Of a stretch of DNA of 64,000 nucleotides, positions 1-9,886 are shown in pieces. A program made the translations under genes and the position numbers. The notes beneath the pieces are model-generated. The model made no database searches. It was given only the letters and a program-made list of their open reading frames with translations, and was not told where the DNA came from. Position 1 is the stretch's first letter. Each line of letters opens with the position of its first letter. Source of the DNA: Endobacter medicaginis (lineage in GTDB: Bacteria > Pseudomonadota > Alphaproteobacteria > Acetobacterales > Acetobacteraceae); contig NZ_JACHXV010000005.1 in NCBI RefSeq assembly GCF_014192375.1, forward strand, positions 124,001 to 188,000. The letters run 5' to 3'.

Positions 1-235
1 TGTCGGCGCCAAATCCGAGATCTACCGGCTGATCGACGCGCAGGCGCAGCGCGGGCTCGGCGTGGTGGTGATCTCGTCGGATCTGCCGGAGATCATCGGC
101 ATCTGCGACCGCGTGCTGGTCATGCGCGAGGGACGGCTGGTCGGCGAGGTGCGCCCCGAGCCCGACCCGCAGACCGGCGCGCGGGCGCTCAGCTCGCGCA
201 GGATCATGCAATTCGCGGCCGGTCTGGCGGCCTGA
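1..235 (+). CDS. Sugar ABC transporter ATP-binding protein, C-terminal end (partial)
   Basis: The frame opening at base 2 encodes the last 77 residues of an ABC ATPase and stops at 233-235; the start lies left of the window. Visible are the [11 protein letters not shown] stretch after Walker B and the switch region [10 protein letters not shown], where Ser replaces the usual H-loop His, as is normal in the second ATPase domain of RbsA/MglA/XylG-type proteins. In that family the subunit drives uptake of a monosaccharide through the permease. The permease and binding-protein genes follow at once (15 and 26 nt gaps), so this is one import operon. The sugar cannot be named from this fragment. Confidence 0.85.
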   Translation, partial: VGAKSEIYRLIDAQAQRGLGVVVISSDLPEIIGICDRVLVMREGRLVGEVRPEPDPQTGARALSSRRIMQFAAGLAA

Positions 236-250
236 AGGAGCCTTGCGGAC

Positions 251-1327
251 ATGACCGCCGACACGATCGACTCGCTGCCGCCGACCAACGCCGCCGGCAT
301 GGTCGACCCGCCGCCCCGACCCGAGGATCGACCCGGGGGCGGTGCCGGCCTGTCGGAGCGCCAGGTCCGCATCCGCGCGATGCTGCAATCGCTCGGCATG
401 CTGCCGGTGCTCGTCCTGCTGGCGATCGGTTTCCACCTGTTCGGCGGCCACCGCTTCCTGACCGGCGAAAACCTCTCCATCGTCGCCCAGCAGGCCTCGA
501 TCAACACCGTGCTCGCCGCGGGCATGACCTTCGTCATCCTCACAGGCGGCATCGATCTCTCGGTCGGCTCGATTCTTGCTGCCGCGGCGATGGGCGCGCT
601 GATCGTGTCGCTCTGGCCCGGCTGGTGGGCCGCGCTCGCCATCCCGGCCGCACTCGCCATCGGCTTGCTGATTGGTGTGATCAACGGCTCGCTGGTCGCG
701 CTGGTCAAGCTGCCGCCCTTCATCGTCACCCTGGGCACGCTCACCGCGATCCGCGGCGTGGCAAGGCTGATGGGGGCCGACAACACCGTCTTCAATCCCG
801 ACCTCGCCTATGCCTGGATCGGCAATGGCGGCATCCCGGTCGGCAGCCTGACCGTTCCGTGGCTGGCGGTGATCGCGCTGGCGGTGATCGTGGTGTCGTG
901 GTTCGTGCTGCGCCGCACGGTGCTCGGCGTGCACATCTATGCCGTCGGCGGCAACCCGGCCGCCGCGCGTCTGTCGGGCATCTCGGTGACCGCCGTGCTG
1001 CTGTTCGTCTATGCCGTCTCGGGCGGGCTCGCCGGCCTGGGCGCGGTGATGGCCTCGGCGCGGCTGTACGCCGCCAACGGGCTGCAGCTCGGCCAGAGCT
1101 ACGAGCTCGACGCGATCGCCGCCGTGATTCTCGGCGGCACCTCCTTCGTCGGCGGTGTCGGCTCGATCTGGGGCACGCTTGTCGGTGCGCTGATCATCGC
1201 CGTGCTGACCAACGGGCTGATCCTGATCGGGGTGTCCGACATCTGGCAGTTCATCATCAAGGGCCTGGTCATCATCGGTGCCGTGGCCCTCGATCGCTTC
1301 CGCCAACAGGGCGGCGCACGCACGTAA
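251..1327 (+). CDS. Sugar ABC transporter permease (RbsC family)
   Basis: 358 aa, close to the usual 320-350 plus a hydrophilic N-terminal extension of about 50 residues. The rest is a series of hydrophobic helices typical of the BPD_transp_2 permeases. The conserved segment TGGIDLSVGS sits near residue 97 and G-rich helices near the end read GGTSFVGGVGS. It would form the inner-membrane channel with the upstream ATPase. An AAGGAG ribosome-binding site overlaps the stop of the upstream gene. Family assignment is firm; ribose is not proven, because the same fold serves xylose, galactose, inositol and others. Confidence 0.92.
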   Translation: MTADTIDSLPPTNAAGMVDPPPRPEDRPGGGAGLSERQVRIRAMLQSLGMLPVLVLLAIGFHLFGGHRFLTGENLSIVAQQASINTVLAAGMTFVILTGGIDLSVGSILAAAAMGALIVSLWPGWWAALAIPAALAIGLLIGVINGSLVALVKLPPFIVTLGTLTAIRGVARLMGADNTVFNPDLAYAWIGNGGIPVGSLTVPWLAVIALAVIVVSWFVLRRTVLGVHIYAVGGNPAAARLSGISVTAVLLFVYAVSGGLAGLGAVMASARLYAANGLQLGQSYELDAIAAVILGGTSFVGGVGSIWGTLVGALIIAVLTNGLILIGVSDIWQFIIKGLVIIGAVALDRFRQQGGART

Positions 1328-1353
1328 AACGAGAACAAGAGGAAACGACCGCC

Positions 1354-2295
1354 ATGTTCAAGACCCTGCTCCGCATCGGCAGCGCACTCGCGCTGTGCGC
1401 GGGGGCTGCCCTGCCGGCTCATGCGGACGGCAGGAAACTCACCACCGTCGGCATCTCCGTCGGCTCGCTCGGCAACCCCTATTTCGTCACCCTCGCCAAG
1501 GGTGCGACAGACGCCGCGCACGCGCTCGATCCGTCGATCCGCGTCACCGCGGTCTCGGCCGATTACGACCTTAACAAGCAGTTCACCCAGATCGACAACT
1601 TCATCGCCTCCGGCGCGCAGCTCATCCTGCTCAACGCGGTCGACCCCAAGGCGCTCAAACCCGCCATCGCCCGTGCCAACAAGGCGGGCGTGATCGTCGT
1701 CGCCGTCGATGTCGCCGCCGACGGGGCCAACGCCACCGTGCAGACCGACAATGTCGCCGCCGGCCGCATCTCCTGCGCCTACCTTGCCGACGCCATCGGC
1801 CACAAGGGCAACGTCATCATCGAGAACGGCCCTCAGGTCTCCGCCGTCATCGACCGCGTCAATGGCTGCAAGGAGGCGCTCGGCAAGGATAATGCCGTTC
1901 ACATCCTCGACGCCGCCCAGGACGGCAAGGGTTCGCGCGACGGTGGCCTCGCCGTGATGCAGAGCCTGCTGGTGCGCTTCCCCGAGGTCGCCGGCGTGTT
2001 CACCATCAACGACCCGCAGGCGATCGGCTCCGACCTCGCCATGCGCCAGGCGCACCGCACCGGTATCAAGATCACGTCTGTCGATGGCGCCCCCGACATC
2101 GTCTCGGCGCTCAAGCACGGCGGCGCCATCATCGCCTCCGCCTCGCAGGACCCCTATGCGATGGGCAGACTGGGCTTCACCACCGGCCGCGACATCCTCG
2201 ACGGCCACCCGCCCGCGCAGACCGTCACCCTGCTGCCGCCCAGGCTGGTGACCCAGCAGAACGTCGCGTCCTATGTCGGCTGGACGGATCACTGA
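1354..2295 (+). CDS. Sugar ABC transporter periplasmic substrate-binding protein
   Basis: 313 aa with a clear Sec signal peptide (MFKTLLRIGS start, hydrophobic core, cleavage likely after AHA near residue 24). The mature part is a Peripla_BP_4 / RbsB-like two-lobed binding protein: VGISVGSLGNPYF opens lobe 1, and a DAAQDG segment and the NDPQAIG turn follow. The ATG at 1354 is chosen because it starts the signal peptide and has AGAGGAAA upstream; longer open frame to the left has no homology-like content. It is the last gene of the import operon and delivers the sugar to the permease. The ligand is not deducible from sequence alone. Confidence 0.92.
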   Translation: MFKTLLRIGSALALCAGAALPAHADGRKLTTVGISVGSLGNPYFVTLAKGATDAAHALDPSIRVTAVSADYDLNKQFTQIDNFIASGAQLILLNAVDPKALKPAIARANKAGVIVVAVDVAADGANATVQTDNVAAGRISCAYLADAIGHKGNVIIENGPQVSAVIDRVNGCKEALGKDNAVHILDAAQDGKGSRDGGLAVMQSLLVRFPEVAGVFTINDPQAIGSDLAMRQAHRTGIKITSVDGAPDIVSALKHGGAIIASASQDPYAMGRLGFTTGRDILDGHPPAQTVTLLPPRLVTQQNVASYVGWTDH

Positions 2296-2470
2296 GACCG
2301 GTCGCAGGGGCGCTGCCCCTGCACCCCGGCAGGAGGCTCGGCCTCCTGCACCTCGGTCCATGAGAAAAAGGGGATGGGCTTGCCCATCCCCTTTTTCTCA
2401 TCAAACGGGATCGCAAAGGGCTCAGCCCTTTGCCGGGGGTGCGGGGGCAGCGCCCCCGCGCCGGTCTCAG
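2292..2470. repeat. GC-rich multi-hairpin intergenic element (copy 1), bidirectional terminator candidate
   Basis: The gap between convergent rbsB-like and argG genes is folded throughout. Outer arms CTGAGACCGG (2292-2301) and CCGGTCTCAG (2461-2470) include both stop codons. Inside lie GCAGGGGC/GCCCCTGC (2304-2322), GCAGGAGGC/GCCTCCTGC (2329-2349), a perfect 20-bp-arm hairpin with a 2-nt loop (2360-2401), GCAAAGGGC/GCCCTTTGC (2413-2433) and GCGGGGGC/GCCCCCGC (2441-2459). Related elements lie at 50511-50640 and 57570-57722. The central hairpin has A and T runs and could end transcription from both sides. Confidence 0.8.
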
Positions 2471-3708
2471 AGCGCGCCGCCCCGACGGCCCACCATGGCG
2501 CCGAGGCGCAGGCGGAGGGCGTTGAGCTTGATGAAGCCCTGGGCGTCGACCTGGTCGTAGGCGCCCTGGTCGTCCTCGAAGGTGACGACGCGGGTGTCGT
2601 AGAGCGAGTTGGGGCTTTCGCGGCCGGTGACGATGACGTTGCCCTTGTAGAGCTTCAGCCGCACGCGGCCGGTCACGCTGTGCTGGCTCTCGTCGATCAG
2701 CGCCTGCAGCATGCGACGCTCGGGACTGAACCAGAAGCCGTTGTAGATCAGCTCGGCATAGCGCGGCATCAGGCTGTCCTTGAGGTGGCCCGCCTCGCGA
2801 TCCAGCGTGATGGTTTCCATGTTGCGGTGCGCGGCGAGCAGGATGGTGCCGCCGGGGGTCTCGTAGATGCCGCGCGACTTCATGCCGACGAAGCGGTTTT
2901 CGACCAGGTCGAGGCGGCCGATGCCGTTCTCGCGGCCGAGCGCGTTGAGCTTCGTCAGCAGGGCGGCGGGGGAGAGGGCTTCGCCGTTGATCGCCACCGG
3001 GTCGCCATGGACGAAATCGATGCTGATCTCGGTGGCGCGGTCGGGGGCGGATTCGGGCGAGATCGTGCGCTGGAACACGATCTCGTCGGGCGGGGAGGCG
3101 GGGTCTTCGAGGATCTTGCCCTCGGAGGAGGAGTGCAACAGGTTCGCGTCCACGCTGAACGGCGCCTCGCCGCGCTTGTCCTTGGTGACGGGAATCTGGT
3201 GGGTCTCGGCGAATTCGAGCAGCTTCGTGCGTGAAGTGAGATCCCATTCGCGCCAGGGAGCGATGACCTTCACGTCGGGCTTGAGCGCGTAATAGCTCAG
3301 TTCGAAGCGGACCTGGTCGTTGCCCTTGCCGGTCGCGCCATGGGCGACGGCGTCCGCACCCACGGCCTCGGCGATCTCGATCTGGCGCTGGGCGATCAGC
3401 GGGCGCGCGATGGAGGTGCCGAGCAGGTACTGTCCCTCGTAGAGGGTGTTGGCGCGGAACATCGGAAAGACGAAGTCCTTCACGAAGGTCTCGCGCAGGT
3501 CCTCGACGAAGATCTCCTTCACCCCGAACATCTCGGCCTTGCGGCGCGCGGGTTCGAGCTCCTCGCCCTGGCCGAGATCGGCGGTGAAGGTGACGACCTC
3601 GCAGCCGTAATGCTGCTGCAGCCACCGCAGGATCACCGAGGTGTCGAGGCCGCCGGAATAGGCGAGCACCACCTTCTTGACGTCACGATGTTTCGGCGGG
3701 CTGCTCAC
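2467..3708 (-). CDS. argG: Argininosuccinate synthase
   Basis: 413 aa, normal for the family (about 400). It joins citrulline and aspartate with ATP to give argininosuccinate, the seventh step of arginine synthesis, in the cytoplasm. The ATP pyrophosphatase loop SGGLDTS is at residues 18-24; further family landmarks are [13 protein letters not shown] and the substrate-contacting [13 protein letters not shown] take the GTG at 3708 (protein starts VSSPPKHRD...): the conserved domain begins right after it, and upstream sequence to 3897 overlaps a terminator and is not protein-like. It converges on the sugar ABC operon and shares the hairpin element at its 3' end. Confidence 0.97.
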   Translation of the reverse strand: MSSPPKHRDVKKVVLAYSGGLDTSVILRWLQQHYGCEVVTFTADLGQGEELEPARRKAEMFGVKEIFVEDLRETFVKDFVFPMFRANTLYEGQYLLGTSIARPLIAQRQIEIAEAVGADAVAHGATGKGNDQVRFELSYYALKPDVKVIAPWREWDLTSRTKLLEFAETHQIPVTKDKRGEAPFSVDANLLHSSSEGKILEDPASPPDEIVFQRTISPESAPDRATEISIDFVHGDPVAINGEALSPAALLTKLNALGRENGIGRLDLVENRFVGMKSRGIYETPGGTILLAAHRNMETITLDREAGHLKDSLMPRYAELIYNGFWFSPERRMLQALIDESQHSVTGRVRLKLYKGNVIVTGRESPNSLYDTRVVTFEDDQGAYDQVDAQGFIKLNALRLRLGAMVGRRGGAL

Positions 3709-3762
3709 GGGCTGCGGTCTCCTGTTGGCCTGGCTTGCGCATCTAGCACCCGTGACCCTAAC

Positions 3763-3791
3763 AAAAAAGCCCGGGCCGAAGCCCGGGCTTT
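3763..3791 (-). terminator. Rho-independent terminator after cyoD
   Basis: Perfect 11-bp stem AAAGCCCGGGC / GCCCGGGCTTT (3766-3776 and 3781-3791) with loop CGAA. Read on the minus strand it is followed by a run of six U (A-run 3763-3768), 25 bp past the cyoD stop. It should end the cyoABCD transcript just before the argG promoter region. Confidence 0.85.
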
Positions 3792-3815
3792 CGTGTTGTG
3801 CCGAAGAAGGGTCGT

Positions 3816-4223
3816 TCAGCCGGGCGAGTTGATCGCCTGGGCGGGGGTCATCTTCGTCATGTCGGTCATGTTGTCGGCGATGTTGCGCATGATCCACAGC
3901 GAGCCGATCAGGATGATCGCCACCACCATGACCGCGAAGCCGAACGAGACCAGCGTCCAGCGCTGGTCCGGGGCGAAGTTGAGATGCAGGAAGAAGCCCA
4001 GGTGCACGAACACCTGGATGATGGCGAGGGCGACGATCGCAGACACGATCGTGCCGCGCGAGAAACCGCCGTGCATGACCATCCAGAAGGCGGCGACCGT
4101 GAGGATCACCGACAGGATGAAGCCGATCGCATAGGAGGTGACCGAGCCGTGATGCGCGCCGGCATCATGGCTGGTGTGGCTCTCGCCGGCGTGGAGGTCC
4201 TTGGCGGAAATCGGGGTGGCCAT
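3816..4223 (-). CDS. cyoD: Cytochrome o ubiquinol oxidase subunit IV
   Basis: 135 aa with three hydrophobic helices (about residues 30-50, 60-80, 92-112), the usual size and topology for CyoD, preceded by a His-rich cytoplasmic N terminus. It is a small non-catalytic subunit thought to help assembly of the CuB-containing subunit I. The ATG at 4221-4223 overlaps the cyoC stop by one base (TGATG), so translation is probably coupled. Last gene of cyoABCD, followed by a strong terminator. No cyoE (heme O synthase) follows here, unlike in Escherichia coli. Confidence 0.93.
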   Translation of the reverse strand: MATPISAKDLHAGESHTSHDAGAHHGSVTSYAIGFILSVILTVAAFWMVMHGGFSRGTIVSAIVALAIIQVFVHLGFFLHLNFAPDQRWTLVSFGFAVMVVAIILIGSLWIMRNIADNMTDMTKMTPAQAINSPG

Positions 4224-4837
4224 CACAGCACTCCCATCAGGTAGACGACGGTGAAGACGCAGATCCAGACGATGTCGAGGAAGTGCCAGAACAGGCTGAG
4301 GCAGGCGAGCCGGCTGATATAGACCGCGTTGAGCGGCTTGCCGAGCACGGTCATCTGGAACATCAGCGTGGCCATCCAGATCAGCCCGAAGGTGACGTGA
4401 CCGCCGTGGGTGCCGACCAGGGTGAAGAACGCCGACAGGAAGGCGCTCTTGTCGGGTCCGTGGCCTTCGGCGATCAGCGAGGAGAACTCGCGGATTTCCA
4501 TGCCGATGAACCCCGCGCCGAACAGGAAGGTGATCGCCAGCCATGCCAGCACCGCCGGCTTGCTGCCCCTGTGGGCGGAGAGCATGGCGAAGCCGTAGGT
4601 GACCGACGAGAACAGAAGGAACGCCGTCTCGATGCCGACATCCTTGAGATCGAAGATGTCGCGCCCGGTCACGCCGCCGGCGAACTGGTCGTGCAGCACC
4701 GCGAACCCTGCGAACAGGGTCGCGAACAGCACGCAGTCGGTCATCAGGTAGAGCCAGAAGCCGAAGACCTTGGTGGCGCCGGCTTCCTCGTGGTGGTGGT
4801 CGTGCGCGTGGTGAGCGCTCGCCGACTCAGTCAGCAT
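4223..4837 (-). CDS. cyoC: Cytochrome o ubiquinol oxidase subunit III
   Basis: 204 aa, heme-copper oxidase subunit III family, five predicted membrane helices, with a short His-rich N-terminal tail. The ATG at 4837 ([10 protein letters not shown]...) fits the usual subunit length better than the in-frame ATG 45 nt upstream, which lies inside cyoB. It overlaps cyoB by 11 nt and cyoD by 1 nt. Subunit III carries no metal; it stabilises the oxidase. The motif [14 protein letters not shown] around residue 145 is characteristic of the family. Confidence 0.95.
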   Translation of the reverse strand: MLTESASAHHAHDHHHEEAGATKVFGFWLYLMTDCVLFATLFAGFAVLHDQFAGGVTGRDIFDLKDVGIETAFLLFSSVTYGFAMLSAHRGSKPAVLAWLAITFLFGAGFIGMEIREFSSLIAEGHGPDKSAFLSAFFTLVGTHGGHVTFGLIWMATLMFQMTVLGKPLNAVYISRLACLSLFWHFLDIVWICVFTVVYLMGVL

Positions 4838-6827
4838 AGTGCTTCTCCGAAGCAAGGGCGTCGATGCGCGCGTAATGCGCATTCTGGATACGGGCCACCT
4901 CGTCGGGCTGCACGTAGTAGTCGATGTCGTCGTTGCAGGTCTTGATGATCAGCGTGAACATGATCCCGAGCAGGCCGATCGCGGCGAGCCAGAAGATCGA
5001 CCAGATCAGCGCGAACCCCATCACGCCGGCGAAGATGCCGATGAACAGCCCGGCCGCGGTGTTCTTGGGCATGTGGATCGGCTGGTAGTTGTCACGGGTG
5101 TGGAAGATGATCTCACCGCGGTTCTTCGCCGTCCACAGCGGCTCGGCGCTGTCGACTTCCGGGATGGTGGCGAAGTTGTAGAACGGCGGGGGCGAGGAGA
5201 CCGCCCATTCCAGCGTGCGGCCGTGCCACGGATCGCCGGTGACATCGGCCAGCTCAGCGCGGTGGCGGATCGACACCACGATCTGTACCAGCTGGCAGAT
5301 GATGCCGCACATGATCAGCACGGCGCCGAACAGCGCGATGTGCATCCACGGCGTGTAGGCCGGGTTGTCATAGTGCTGCATGCGGCGCGTCGCACCCAGG
5401 AAGCCGAGCACATAGAGCGGCATGAAGGCGAAGTAGAAGCCGGTCAGCCAGAACCAGAACGCCCGCTTGCCCCATTTCTCGTCGAGCTTGAAGCCGAACA
5501 CCTTGGGGAACCAGTAGGTCACGCCGGCGAGGTAGCCGAACACCGCGCCGCCGATGATGACGTTGTGGAAGTGCGCGATCAGGAACAGCGAGTTGTGCAG
5601 CACGAAGTCGATGCCCGGCACGGCGAGCATCACGCCGGTCATGCCGCCGATCGAGAAGGTGACCATGAAGCCCACGGTCCACAGCATCGGGGTCTGGAAC
5701 GTCACCCGCCCGCCATAGATGGTGAACAGCCAGTTGAAGATCTTCACGCCCGTGGGCACGGCGATGATCATCGTCGCGATGCCGAAGAAGGCATTGACGT
5801 TCGCACCCGACCCCATGGTGAAGAAGTGGTGCAGCCAGACGATGAACGAGAGCACGGTGATGGCGATGGTCGCCCACACCATGGAGGTGTAGCCGAACAG
5901 CCGCTTCTGCGAGTAGGTCGAGGTGACTTCCGAGAACACGCCGAACGCCGGCAGGATCAGGATGTAGACCTCGGGGTGACCCCACACCCAGATGAGGTTC
6001 ACATACATCATCTGGTTGCCGCCCAGCTCGTTGGTGAAGAAGTGGAAGCCGAGATAGCGGTCGAGCGACAGCATCGTCAGCGTCACCGTCAGCACCGGGA
6101 ACGCGGCCATGATCAGCACCGAGGTGCACAGGATCGTCCACACGAACACCGGCATACGGAAAAAGGTCATGCCGGGCGCACGCATCTTGAGGATGGTGAC
6201 GAAGAAGTTCACACCCGTCAGCAGCGTGCCGATACCCGAGATCTGGAGTGACCAGATCCAGTAGTCGACACCGACATCCGGACTGAACTGGATGCCCGAG
6301 AGCGGCGGGTATTCGAGCCAGCCGTTACGGGCGAAGGCGCCGAGCGCGAGCGAGAGGTTGATCAGACCCACGCTGACCGCGGTGAGCCAGAAGCTGACCG
6401 AGTTCAGGAACGGGAACGCCACGTCGCGCGCGCCGATCTGCAGCGGGGTCGCGATGTTCATCAGCCCGATGACGAAGGTCATCGCGACGAAGAAGATCAT
6501 GATCGTGCCGTGCGCCGAGAAGATCTGGTCGTAGTGCTCGGGCGGCAGGTAGCCCTTGTGTCCGGGCCCGGCGAGGGCCAGCTGGCTGCGCATCATGATC
6601 GCATCGGCGAAGCCGCGCAGCAGCATCACGAAGGCGACCACGATATACATCACGCCGATCTTCTTGTGATCGACGGAAGTGAGCCATTCCGTCCACAGAT
6701 AGCCCCAGGCCTTCGCCTTGGTGACCACCGCGAGCACGGCCAGCACCACCAGCCCCATGAAGGCCACGGCGCCGAGCTCGATCGGATTGTCGAATGGAAT
6801 GGATGACCAGTTGAGTTTGCCGAGCAT
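4827..6827 (-). CDS. cyoB: Cytochrome o ubiquinol oxidase subunit I
   Basis: 666 aa heme-copper oxidase subunit I, the catalytic subunit reducing O2 to water with ubiquinol and pumping protons. Residue numbering coincides with Escherichia coli CyoB: heme ligands H106 and H421, heme o ligand H419, CuB ligands H284 (in WGHPEVYI), H333 and H334. The quinol-site residues R71, D75, H98 and Q101 are also present, which argues for quinol rather than cytochrome c as electron donor. It begins four nt after cyoA stops and overlaps cyoC by 11 nt. Full length and apparently intact. Confidence 0.98.
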   Translation of the reverse strand: MLGKLNWSSIPFDNPIELGAVAFMGLVVLAVLAVVTKAKAWGYLWTEWLTSVDHKKIGVMYIVVAFVMLLRGFADAIMMRSQLALAGPGHKGYLPPEHYDQIFSAHGTIMIFFVAMTFVIGLMNIATPLQIGARDVAFPFLNSVSFWLTAVSVGLINLSLALGAFARNGWLEYPPLSGIQFSPDVGVDYWIWSLQISGIGTLLTGVNFFVTILKMRAPGMTFFRMPVFVWTILCTSVLIMAAFPVLTVTLTMLSLDRYLGFHFFTNELGGNQMMYVNLIWVWGHPEVYILILPAFGVFSEVTSTYSQKRLFGYTSMVWATIAITVLSFIVWLHHFFTMGSGANVNAFFGIATMIIAVPTGVKIFNWLFTIYGGRVTFQTPMLWTVGFMVTFSIGGMTGVMLAVPGIDFVLHNSLFLIAHFHNVIIGGAVFGYLAGVTYWFPKVFGFKLDEKWGKRAFWFWLTGFYFAFMPLYVLGFLGATRRMQHYDNPAYTPWMHIALFGAVLIMCGIICQLVQIVVSIRHRAELADVTGDPWHGRTLEWAVSSPPPFYNFATIPEVDSAEPLWTAKNRGEIIFHTRDNYQPIHMPKNTAAGLFIGIFAGVMGFALIWSIFWLAAIGLLGIMFTLIIKTCNDDIDYYVQPDEVARIQNAHYARIDALASEKHYAD

Positions 6828-6831
6828 GACC

Positions 6832-7842
6832 TTAGTTCCCCATGCCTGAATGGCCGCTCATGCCAGGCATCGTCTCACCCGCCGGTGCAGCATCCGCACC
6901 ATGCATGGCGTCACGCATCGCCTCGCCCTTGCCCATGAATTTGTCGATGTAAGCCTGGAAAGGATTGCCCTCGACCGAACCGAAATAGGTCGCCGGGACC
7001 GCGATCGTCGGCTTTTCCAGCTCTGCGATTGCACCGGCGTCGAGTGCCCGCCCGCTGGCGCGGACATGGTCGAGCCAGGTGTCGAAATCGGCCGGAGTCG
7101 CGGTGGCGATCGCGTTGAAGTGCATGTCGGAGAAGCCGTCGCCGCTGAAATTCGCCGACTGGCCGAAATAGGTTCCGGGCTTGTTGGCGATCAGATGAAG
7201 CTGGGTCTTCATGCCGGCCATCGCATAGATCTGCGTGCCGAGCTGCGGGATGAAGAACGAGTTCATCACGGTGTCGGAGGTGATGACGAAATCGACCGGC
7301 CGGTTCACCGGAAAGGCGACCTCGTTGATCGTCGCGACATGCTGCTCGGGGTAGATGAACAGCCACTTCCAGTCGAGCGCGACCACTTCGACCTCGAGCG
7401 GCTTGTTCGCCGCGGCCGGATCGGGGACCACGCCGGCCTCGGCGGTGGTCAGCGGCCGGTAAGGGTCGAGCGAGTGGGTCGTCTCGAAGGTGATGTAGCC
7501 GAGGATGGCGATGATCAGGCAGGGCACCGCCCACACCGTGATCTCGATCGCCGTCGAGTGATGGAAGTCGGGCAGGTAGCGCGCGCGGGTGTTCGAGGCG
7601 CGGTAGTGCCAGGCGAACCACAGCGTCAGCACGATCACCGGCACCACCACCAGCAGCATCAGGCCGACCGCGGTGAAGATCAGTGTACGCTCGGCCTCGC
7701 CGACCGCACCCATCGGGTTGAGCACGCCCTCGCACCCGCCCAGGGGCAGGGCGAGCGACAGCAGTGCCGCCGGCGACACGCGCCGCAGCACCCCGCCTGC
7801 GGGCACCCTCCCTGCTCTGCCAGAACCCGGTGTCAGCCTCAT
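6832..7842 (-). CDS. cyoA: Cytochrome o ubiquinol oxidase subunit II
   Basis: 336 aa, first gene of cyoABCD. A lipoprotein signal is visible (ALPLGGC, Cys at residue 37), then two membrane helices (about 50-75 and 95-115) and a periplasmic cupredoxin domain. The CuA cysteines of cytochrome c oxidases are missing: the equivalent stretch reads [14 protein letters not shown]. This is what is expected of a quinol oxidase. The C-terminal 40 residues are Met/Gly-rich ([15 protein letters not shown]). The divergent small gene at 8077 shares the 234-bp upstream region, which should hold the cyo promoter. Confidence 0.96.
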   Translation of the reverse strand: MRLTPGSGRAGRVPAGGVLRRVSPAALLSLALPLGGCEGVLNPMGAVGEAERTLIFTAVGLMLLVVVPVIVLTLWFAWHYRASNTRARYLPDFHHSTAIEITVWAVPCLIIAILGYITFETTHSLDPYRPLTTAEAGVVPDPAAANKPLEVEVVALDWKWLFIYPEQHVATINEVAFPVNRPVDFVITSDTVMNSFFIPQLGTQIYAMAGMKTQLHLIANKPGTYFGQSANFSGDGFSDMHFNAIATATPADFDTWLDHVRASGRALDAGAIAELEKPTIAVPATYFGSVEGNPFQAYIDKFMGKGEAMRDAMHGADAAPAGETMPGMSGHSGMGN

Positions 7843-8076
7843 GTCTCAGCCTCGTCGCTTGCTGGTGATCGCCGCTCCGCCTCAGGGAGACGGTTGACGG
7901 CACCGAAAAAAGGCAGCTTTCCTACCTAATCCCATCGCTGGTTGTTCTGCGTCCCGGACGGGAACGCGTCAAGCCGCCGCCCCTTGCTGCGGAAACCCGC
8001 AACTGTACCGATCGTAGAACAGTTTCCACGGCCCTGTTGCGGCAAGGCCACGCCCCCCTTGCAGGAGACCCCCGAC

Positions 8077-8232
8077 ATGCTGGCTGTCACCTTGGCTCTC
8101 ACGCTCATCGTCGTCGTGATCGCGGCAATCGCGGTGGTCTCCGCTCTGCGCGCCCGCCTGGGCGACGGGCGGCCGCATGTCACGGTCGTGCAGGAGGACG
8201 CCGACGGCGTCATGGAGGTCAAGCGCGAGTAG
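8077..8232 (+). CDS. Small single-span membrane protein, function unknown
   Basis: 51 aa. ATG at 8077 has GCAGGAGA eight bases upstream. Residues 4-24 form one strongly hydrophobic helix (LTLIVVVIAAIAVVSAL), followed by a positively charged border (RARLGDGR) and a polar tail ending EVKRE. It sits divergently next to cyoA and ends 13 bp before the convergent rlmN stop. I do not recognise a family. Placement beside the oxidase operon suggests, but does not show, a link with respiration. The good ribosome-binding site and tight fit between neighbours support it as real. Confidence 0.6.
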   Translation: MLAVTLALTLIVVVIAAIAVVSALRARLGDGRPHVTVVQEDADGVMEVKRE

Positions 8233-8245
8233 CGACAGTCGCTGC

Positions 8246-9508
8246 TCACGCGACCGGCTCCGCTCCGACCGGTATGCCGCGCTGCCGGCGGCCCTCCGTG
8301 CGAAGCTGCCCACACGCGGCGAGGATGTCGCGCCCGCGTGGCGTGCGGATCGGCGAGGAGAACCCCGCCTCCATGACGATATTGGCGAATTTCTCCAGAT
8401 TGCGCGGTGTGCTCGGCTTGTAGCTGCTGCCCGGCCAGGGATTGAACGGGATCAGATTGACCTTTGCCGGCAACCCGGCGATCAGCCGCACCAGCGCGCG
8501 CGCCTCCGCCTCGGAATCGTTGATCCCGTCGAGCATGATGTATTCGAAGGTGATGCGCCGCGCGTTCGAGGCCGCCGGATAGCGCCGGCAGGCGGCGATC
8601 AACTCGCGGATCGGATATTTGCGGTTCAGAGGCACCAGCTCGTCGCGCAGATCGTCGGTGACCGCATGCAGCGAGATCGCCAGGTTCACGCCGAGTTCCT
8701 CGCCGCAGCGGTCCATCATCGGCACCACGCCCGAGGTCGAAAGCGTGATGCGACGGCGCGACAGCGCGATGCCCTCGTTGTCCATCACGATGCGCATCGC
8801 ACGCGCGACATTGTCGTAATTGTAGAGAGGCTCGCCCATGCCCATCAGCACGATGGTCGACAGCAGCCGCGGCGTCTCGCCCTTCGGGCTCGGCCACTCG
8901 CTGTAGCGGTCGCGCGCCGCCATGAACTGGCCGACGATCTCGGCCGGACCCAGATTGCGCACCAGTGCCTGGGTGCCGGTATGGCAGAAGCGGCACGACA
9001 GCGTGCATCCCACCTGTGACGAGATGCACACCGCGCCGCGATCCTCGCGCCGGTCGGGAATGTAGACGGTCTCCGCCTCCTGCCCGTCACGGAAACGGAA
9101 CAGCCATTTGCGGGTCTCGTCGCGGCTGGTCTGTTCGGTGGCGATCTCCGGCCGCCCGACGATGAAATGCTCGGCCAGCCGCGCCTGCAGCGGCCTGGCG
9201 ATCGAGGTCATCGTGGCGAAATCGGTCGCGCCCTGATGATAGATCCAGTGCCAGAGCTGCTTGGCCCGGAACGGCTTCTCGCCGATCTCGGCCAGCGCCG
9301 CTGCCAGCTCCTCGCGGCTCAGCCCCACCAGATCGCGCCGACCGTCGGCGGTGCGCGCCGCCGGCGGGGCGAACAGGGCCGACTTGGCCAGGATCCGAGC
9401 GCGTTCCGCCTCGCCGAGCGAGGCAGCCTCGCGCGAGTCCCGCACGCCTGCGTCGGCCGGCCGTCCCACGCCGCTGTCGATCACATCCAAACCGTACCCT
9501 CTCGTCAT
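8246..9508 (-). CDS. rlmN: Dual-specificity 23S rRNA A2503 / tRNA A37 C2-methyltransferase
   Basis: 420 aa radical-SAM enzyme that methylates C2 of adenosine 2503 in 23S rRNA and A37 in some tRNAs. The 4Fe-4S cysteines C168-x3-C172-x2-C175 are in [24 protein letters not shown] and the [15 protein letters not shown] helix are typical; the resolving Cys lies in DILAACGQL near the C terminus. The start at 9508 is preceded by GAGGAAC. Sequence further upstream is open but not homologous. The N terminus is about 30-40 residues longer than in Escherichia coli RlmN, with a non-conserved start, so a later start is possible. Confidence 0.93.
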   Translation of the reverse strand: MTRGYGLDVIDSGVGRPADAGVRDSREAASLGEAERARILAKSALFAPPAARTADGRRDLVGLSREELAAALAEIGEKPFRAKQLWHWIYHQGATDFATMTSIARPLQARLAEHFIVGRPEIATEQTSRDETRKWLFRFRDGQEAETVYIPDRREDRGAVCISSQVGCTLSCRFCHTGTQALVRNLGPAEIVGQFMAARDRYSEWPSPKGETPRLLSTIVLMGMGEPLYNYDNVARAMRIVMDNEGIALSRRRITLSTSGVVPMMDRCGEELGVNLAISLHAVTDDLRDELVPLNRKYPIRELIAACRRYPAASNARRITFEYIMLDGINDSEAEARALVRLIAGLPAKVNLIPFNPWPGSSYKPSTPRNLEKFANIVMEAGFSSPIRTPRGRDILAACGQLRTEGRRQRGIPVGAEPVA

Positions 9509-9734
9509 CACAAGCCTGTGTTCCTCGCTGCCATGGCGGCCGTGAGGTTGCACCGGCGCTCCTTGCGCAATAGCCGCTGACGCCCGTTTTTTCCAATCAA
9601 TTCGGCCCGGAGTTCCGGTCGCGACGACGTCTCCGATCGTACGGTCCGCGCTCACGAAGCGTCGTGAACCGTCACAGGATTGCCACGTTCTCGTTGTGCT
9701 TTCGGTGCAGCACTTCGGCGCAGGGGAGGGTGGC

Positions 9735-9881
9735 ATGGACGATCTGGAATACAACGCCAAGCTCGAGGAACTCGATCATCTGCTGAACGACGACGTGGTC
9801 GAGATGGAGCCCAGCCGGGTCTGGTCTCTGCTTCTCGAGGTCTCGCAGCATGATCTCGGCGGTTTCGAAGCGCGCGCCTGA
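9735..9881 (+). CDS. Short acidic protein of unknown function
   Basis: 48 aa from the ATG at 9735, which has GGGGAGGG just upstream. The protein is acidic and helical-looking ([18 protein letters not shown], then a [13 protein letters not shown] helix). It converges on tlyA, leaving 5 bp between stops. I recall similar short alphaproteobacterial proteins with an ELDxLLND core, sometimes labelled release-factor-like, but I cannot confirm that and assign no function. Strong ribosome-binding site and coding-like composition support it. Confidence 0.6.
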   Translation: MDDLEYNAKLEELDHLLNDDVVEMEPSRVWSLLLEVSQHDLGGFEARA

Positions 9882-9886
9882 GCGTT

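Noticed and set aside
625-2295. A 556-residue binding protein starting inside the permease gene
   Set aside because: Signal peptide begins at 1354; upstream residues are a frame shadow of the permease.
4839-6251. 470-codon plus-strand open frame opposite cyoB
   Set aside because: It mirrors the codon structure of cyoB, is His/Arg/Glu/Asp-biased, has no family motif, and cyoB is unmistakable. High G+C keeps antisense frames open.
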